From contig JAQBGW010000001.1 of the NCBI GenBank assembly GCA_032128415.1, forward strand, positions 1 to 19,997: a stretch of 19,997 nucleotides of DNA. The letters are read 5' to 3'. The notes below the pieces were generated by a model, which was not told where the DNA came from, made no database searches, and saw only the letters and a list, made by a program, of their open reading frames with translations. The position numbers and the translations under genes were made by a program. Below, piece by piece: positions 19,543 to 19,997 of this stretch (position 1 is the stretch's first letter; every line of letters starts with the position of its first letter). This DNA is from Ga0077527 sp032128415. GTDB lineage: Bacteria > Pseudomonadota > Gammaproteobacteria > Burkholderiales > SG8-41.

Positions 19543-19997
19543 GTGAAAAAGTTTTCGATTGCCCATCGCTGTACCGTGCTGTGCCTGCTGGCCTCGGTCG
19601 CGACCCCCGCCATCGCGCAAACCGCTTATCCCGAGCGCGCGGTCCGGCTGATCGTGCCATTTGCCACCGGTAGCGCGACCGACTCCTCGGCGCGGATCTT
19701 CGGCGTTCAGCTGGCCAATCAGATCGGACAGCAAATCATCGTCGAAAACCGCGCGGGCGCCGGCGGCGCAATCGGCATGCAGGCCCTGGTCAAGTCCGCG
19801 CCCGACGGCTACACCATCGCCTATGCGGGCGCCGGTCCGCTCGCCATCAACCGCAGCATCACGCCCAATCTGCCTTACGACGTCGAGAAAGAAGTCCAGG
19901 CCATCTCGCAGGCGATCAGCTCCCCGCTGATGCTGGCGGTATCGCCGACGTTGCCGGTCAAAAATGTCAGGGAACTGATTGCGCTGGCCAAGGCCCG
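19543..19997 (+). CDS. Bug/TctC-type substrate-binding protein, 5' part only
   Basis: The gene starts at GTG with AGGAG about 8 nt upstream and is cut by the window end after about 151 residues. The first 25 residues (KKFSIAHRCTVLCLLASVAT, cleaved near AIA-Q) form a Sec signal peptide. The mature start AYPERAVRLIVPFATGSATD followed by SSARIFGVQLANQIGQQIIV and then ENRAGAGGAIGMQALVKSAP, DGYTIAYAG, is the classic opening of Bug-family periplasmic receptors that feed tripartite tricarboxylate transporters or act in signalling. Such genes are amplified in Burkholderiales. Likely ligand is a carboxylate or aromatic acid. Its position after the dioxygenase gene may link them. An earlier relic of the same family lies at 1015-1177. 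Confidence 0.92.
   Translation, partial: MKKFSIAHRCTVLCLLASVATPAIAQTAYPERAVRLIVPFATGSATDSSARIFGVQLANQIGQQIIVENRAGAGGAIGMQALVKSAPDGYTIAYAGAGPLAINRSITPNLPYDVEKEVQAISQAISSPLMLAVSPTLPVKNVRELIALAKA

Noticed and set aside
1..19997. CRISPR array, tRNA or rRNA genes, complete insertion sequence
   Set aside because: No regularly spaced direct repeats, no cloverleaf with a T-loop motif, and no transposase-like coding region were found.

Overview
This GC-rich, gene-dense window most likely comes from an environmental, probably uncultivated, betaproteobacterium close to Burkholderiales. The call rests on gene style: a Bug/TctC-type solute receptor plus the remnant of a second one, a CaiB-type CoA-transferase, a TauD/TfdA dioxygenase, an enolase-superfamily enzyme, a 6-oxocamphor-hydrolase-like crotonase and a GlcG-like protein. 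That points to a versatile degrader of organic acids and xenobiotics. No rRNA, tRNA, CRISPR array or complete insertion sequence was seen.

Layout. 1-402 is the 3' end of an SDR gene, followed by four consecutive hairpins (446-544), unassigned DNA and a decayed Bug gene (1015-1177, minus). 1237-2183 is a two-gene unit (GlcG-like, then a Rid protein lacking the usual catalytic Arg). It converges on a PLP aminotransferase (2278-3486, minus). 3838-6141 holds a DUF4197 exported protein, a crotonase retaining every key residue of 6-oxocamphor hydrolase, and a small lipoprotein. 6190-10991 is a minus-strand run of four genes: in transcription order an MFS transporter with a TTG start, a CoA-transferase, a double-cupin ChrR-like protein, and a CDGSH/ferredoxin-like/CDGSH/DUF420-like membrane fusion. 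11227-14679 is a redox block: a cupredoxin and a cytochrome c fusion, each preceded by a perfect TTGAT-N4-ATCAA FNR/Anr-type box exactly 22 nt from a plausible -10. Between them lie an unassigned protein and an NfeD-like membrane protein. 14763-15660 is a mazEF-type toxin-antitoxin module bracketed by two large palindromic repeats. 15713-16819 is a Rieske-flavodoxin fusion. 17056-18164 is an enolase-superfamily gene broken by a frameshift at a run of six G. 18479-19372 is a TauD/TfdA dioxygenase bracketed by another repeat pair. A Bug receptor gene starts at 19543 and runs off the window.

The catabolic genes (CoA activation, transporter, dioxygenase, hydrolase, enolase fold, Bug receptor) look like scattered accessory functions, not one complete pathway. 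The best-supported regulatory link is the shared FNR-type promoter layout of the cupredoxin and cytochrome genes, which suggests coordinated low-oxygen or nitric-oxide-responsive electron transfer. Palindromic repeats related to GAATAGAAGGGGTCAGG or CCAAGGGTCAGAGTCAGCAT lie in many intergenic gaps. Several gene remnants (Bug, an Mrr-like C-terminus, an orphan start codon with ribosome binding site) show that the region has been rearranged.
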